From: SVFI01 sp045643145
GTDB taxonomy: Bacteria > Bacillota > Clostridia > Lachnospirales > Lachnospiraceae
Assembly (NCBI GenBank): GCA_045643145.1
Contig: JAZUKG010000027.1
Location: forward strand, 1-6,181
DNA length: 6,181 nt
Direction: 5' to 3'
A model generated the notes under the pieces. It had not been told where the DNA came from, ran no database searches, and saw nothing but the letters and a program-made list of their open reading frames with translations. The position numbers and the translations under genes are program-made. This document shows positions 4,643-6,181 of this stretch, piece by piece. Positions within the stretch are counted from its first letter, which is position 1, and each line of letters begins with the position of its first letter.

Positions 4643-6181
4643 ATGTTAAAGGTTTTTTTAGTAGAAGATGAAAGCTTAATAAGAGAAGGATTAAGGGATA
4701 CCATTCCTTGGGAACAGTATGGCTATGAATTTGTCGGAGAAGCACAGGACGGGGAAATGGCATTGCCGCTAATTCGAAAGACCAAACCGGATGTTTTAAT
4801 TACAGATATTAAAATGCCGTTTATGGACGGTTTGTCACTGAGTAAAATTGTAAATAATGAGCTGCCAAATACAAAAATTATTATCATTAGCGGATATGAT
4901 GATTTTGAGTATGCCAGACAGGCAATAGAACTGGGGGCAACGCAGTATTTATTAAAGCCGATAACAAAGCTGGCTCTCAGAAAAGCATTGCTGGATTTAA
5001 AAGAAAAGATAGAAGCTCAATCACAGCAAAATGATTACCAGCTGAAGTATCAGGATGAAATGCATGAATATGAGCAGTTTTCAAGACGTTTATTTTTTGA
5101 AAAAATGTTTGAGGGTGAATTGTCTGTGACTGAGATTTATGAAGAAGCAGCAAAGCTTTCTATTGATTTATCACAGTCTGCTTATAATTTACTGTTCTTT
5201 TATATTCAGCCTAAAAATGGCTCATATATGGAATCGGAACAGTTTACCAAAAAGCAGGATGAGGTGCTGTTGTATATTTTAAGACATCCGCAATATGTCC
5301 TGTTTCGCTGGAATGTAAATTGTTATGGTGTATTTATCAAAACAGAAGAGTCCTTTGTCGGAACAGTATCTGAAGATTTAGTTTCTATGATAGAAAAGAG
5401 TCTGAATCCTGTTTCCGAGGATATTAACTGGTATATAGCAGTATCAGAACCGGTATATAGATTGAGTCAGTTACCGCAGTGCTATCAGACTGTGACTAAA
5501 TATATGGCATATCGATTTATTGCCCCAACGATTCATATTATCAATCAGGAAACATTTCCAAAGACAGAAAATCATGAGGAAAACAAAGAACTGACATATG
5601 TGGATCCTTCTCAAATCGATCCGGATGTTATCAAGGATTTCCTGAGTCAGGGACTGGCCGGTGAAATACATGAGTTTGTGCAAAACTATCTGGAAAGCCT
5701 GAATGAAGCTTTGAAATCCCGTATGTTTCGGGATTATCTGGTTTTGAGTATTCGATTTACAATACAGTCCTATTTACAGGCGCTCGGGGTGGACAAGAAT
5801 ACCATCAAGCAAAAATCAGATGATTTCTTTCAGGAAAAGAATATGGAATCAGCGGAGCTGGAAAGTTATTTTATCGATATGCTGAATATGGCTATCGGCC
5901 TGCGTGATAAGGAAAGTGATACACAAAGTAAGAGAGTGCTTCACAAGGCAAAAGAATATATGGATGAGCATTATACCGATGAAAGTATATCTCTAAATGA
6001 TGTGGCGAATGTCGCAAATGTCAGCGCAAACTACTTAAGTGCAGTATTTAGTCAAAATATGAAAATGACATTTGTTGAATACATCACAAATAAAAGGATT
6101 GAACATGCAAAGAAGCTACTTAGAAGCACGGGAATGTCGTCTGCAGAGATTGCTTCCGAAATCGGATACAAGGATCCGCAT
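4643..6181 (+). CDS. YesN-type response regulator with AraC DNA-binding domain (cut by window end)
   Basis: Predicted transcription regulator phosphorylated by the kinase at 2136. The frame is open for 513 codons from ATG 4643 and has no stop before the window edge, so the C terminus is missing. Residues 1-120 are a CheY-like receiver: acidic pocket E9/D10, phospho-acceptor D55 in TDIKMP, S83 and K105-P106. Residues about 125-420 are the long middle region of YesN-type regulators. The stretch W263 to F292 (YIAVSEPVYRLSQLPQCY, then AYRF) recalls the end of a degenerate nucleotide-cyclase-like fold. From about 430 an AraC-type domain begins: the first helix-turn-helix (ISLNDVANVANVSANYLSAVF) is whole, while the second stops after IASEIGYKDPH, within its recognition part. 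GGAG at 4633-4636 lies 6 nt before the ATG, and the lipoprotein stop is 19 bp upstream. Targets are not visible here; sugar transport genes are the usual ones for such pairs. Confidence 0.93.
   Translation, partial: MLKVFLVEDESLIREGLRDTIPWEQYGYEFVGEAQDGEMALPLIRKTKPDVLITDIKMPFMDGLSLSKIVNNELPNTKIIIISGYDDFEYARQAIELGATQYLLKPITKLALRKALLDLKEKIEAQSQQNDYQLKYQDEMHEYEQFSRRLFFEKMFEGELSVTEIYEEAAKLSIDLSQSAYNLLFFYIQPKNGSYMESEQFTKKQDEVLLYILRHPQYVLFRWNVNCYGVFIKTEESFVGTVSEDLVSMIEKSLNPVSEDINWYIAVSEPVYRLSQLPQCYQTVTKYMAYRFIAPTIHIINQETFPKTENHEENKELTYVDPSQIDPDVIKDFLSQGLAGEIHEFVQNYLESLNEALKSRMFRDYLVLSIRFTIQSYLQALGVDKNTIKQKSDDFFQEKNMESAELESYFIDMLNMAIGLRDKESDTQSKRVLHKAKEYMDEHYTDESISLNDVANVANVSANYLSAVFSQNMKMTFVEYITNKRIEHAKKLLRSTGMSSAEIASEIGYKDPH

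Noticed and set aside
5471..5683. Minus-strand 70-codon frame in the last third of the window
   Set aside because: It falls inside the response regulator frame, which is open from 4643 to the window edge and has clear receiver and AraC domains.

Overview
The window looks like low-to-moderate GC Bacillota DNA, most likely a gut-type Clostridia such as Lachnospiraceae. This is judged from base composition by eye, AGGA/GGAG-type ribosome binding sites, a TTG start candidate, a lipoprotein signal, and the YesM/YesN-type regulators; the genus cannot be fixed. All genes lie on the plus strand and form one tight cluster with no terminator between them. The spacing is 10 bp between genes 1 and 2, a short overlap between genes 2 and 3, and 19 bp between genes 3 and 4.

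Layout. Positions 1-178 are a leader with an extended -10 promoter (TGTTATAAT at 73-81). Its transcribed part holds two small hairpins, the first of which carries a Shine-Dalgarno hexamer as its loop, and a possible 11-codon leader ORF. Gene 1 (179-2125) is a cytosolic protein that joins a LacI-type sugar-binding fold, without any DNA-binding head, to a GGDEF diguanylate cyclase with intact catalytic and inhibitory-site motifs. Gene 2 (2136-3617) is a membrane histidine kinase with a compact helical outside domain, HAMP, His_kinase and HATPase modules. Gene 3 (3595-4623) is a sugar-binding lipoprotein close to the galactofuranose-binding YtfQ type. Gene 4 (4643 to the window edge) is a YesN-type response regulator with a receiver, a middle domain and an AraC-type DNA-binding domain cut off by the window end. 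It is complete from its start codon and open for 513 codons.

Working model (inference). The lipoprotein captures a sugar outside the cell and presents it to the kinase, which phosphorylates the AraC-type regulator. That regulator would then control transport or catabolic genes that lie outside this window. The first gene adds a second, intracellular sugar sensor whose output would be cyclic di-GMP rather than transcription. The unit would thus measure a sugar on both sides of the membrane with two related periplasmic-binding-protein folds and report through two output channels. No ABC permease or ATPase, no EAL/HD-GYP phosphodiesterase, no mobile element, no CRISPR array and no RNA gene is visible in the window.
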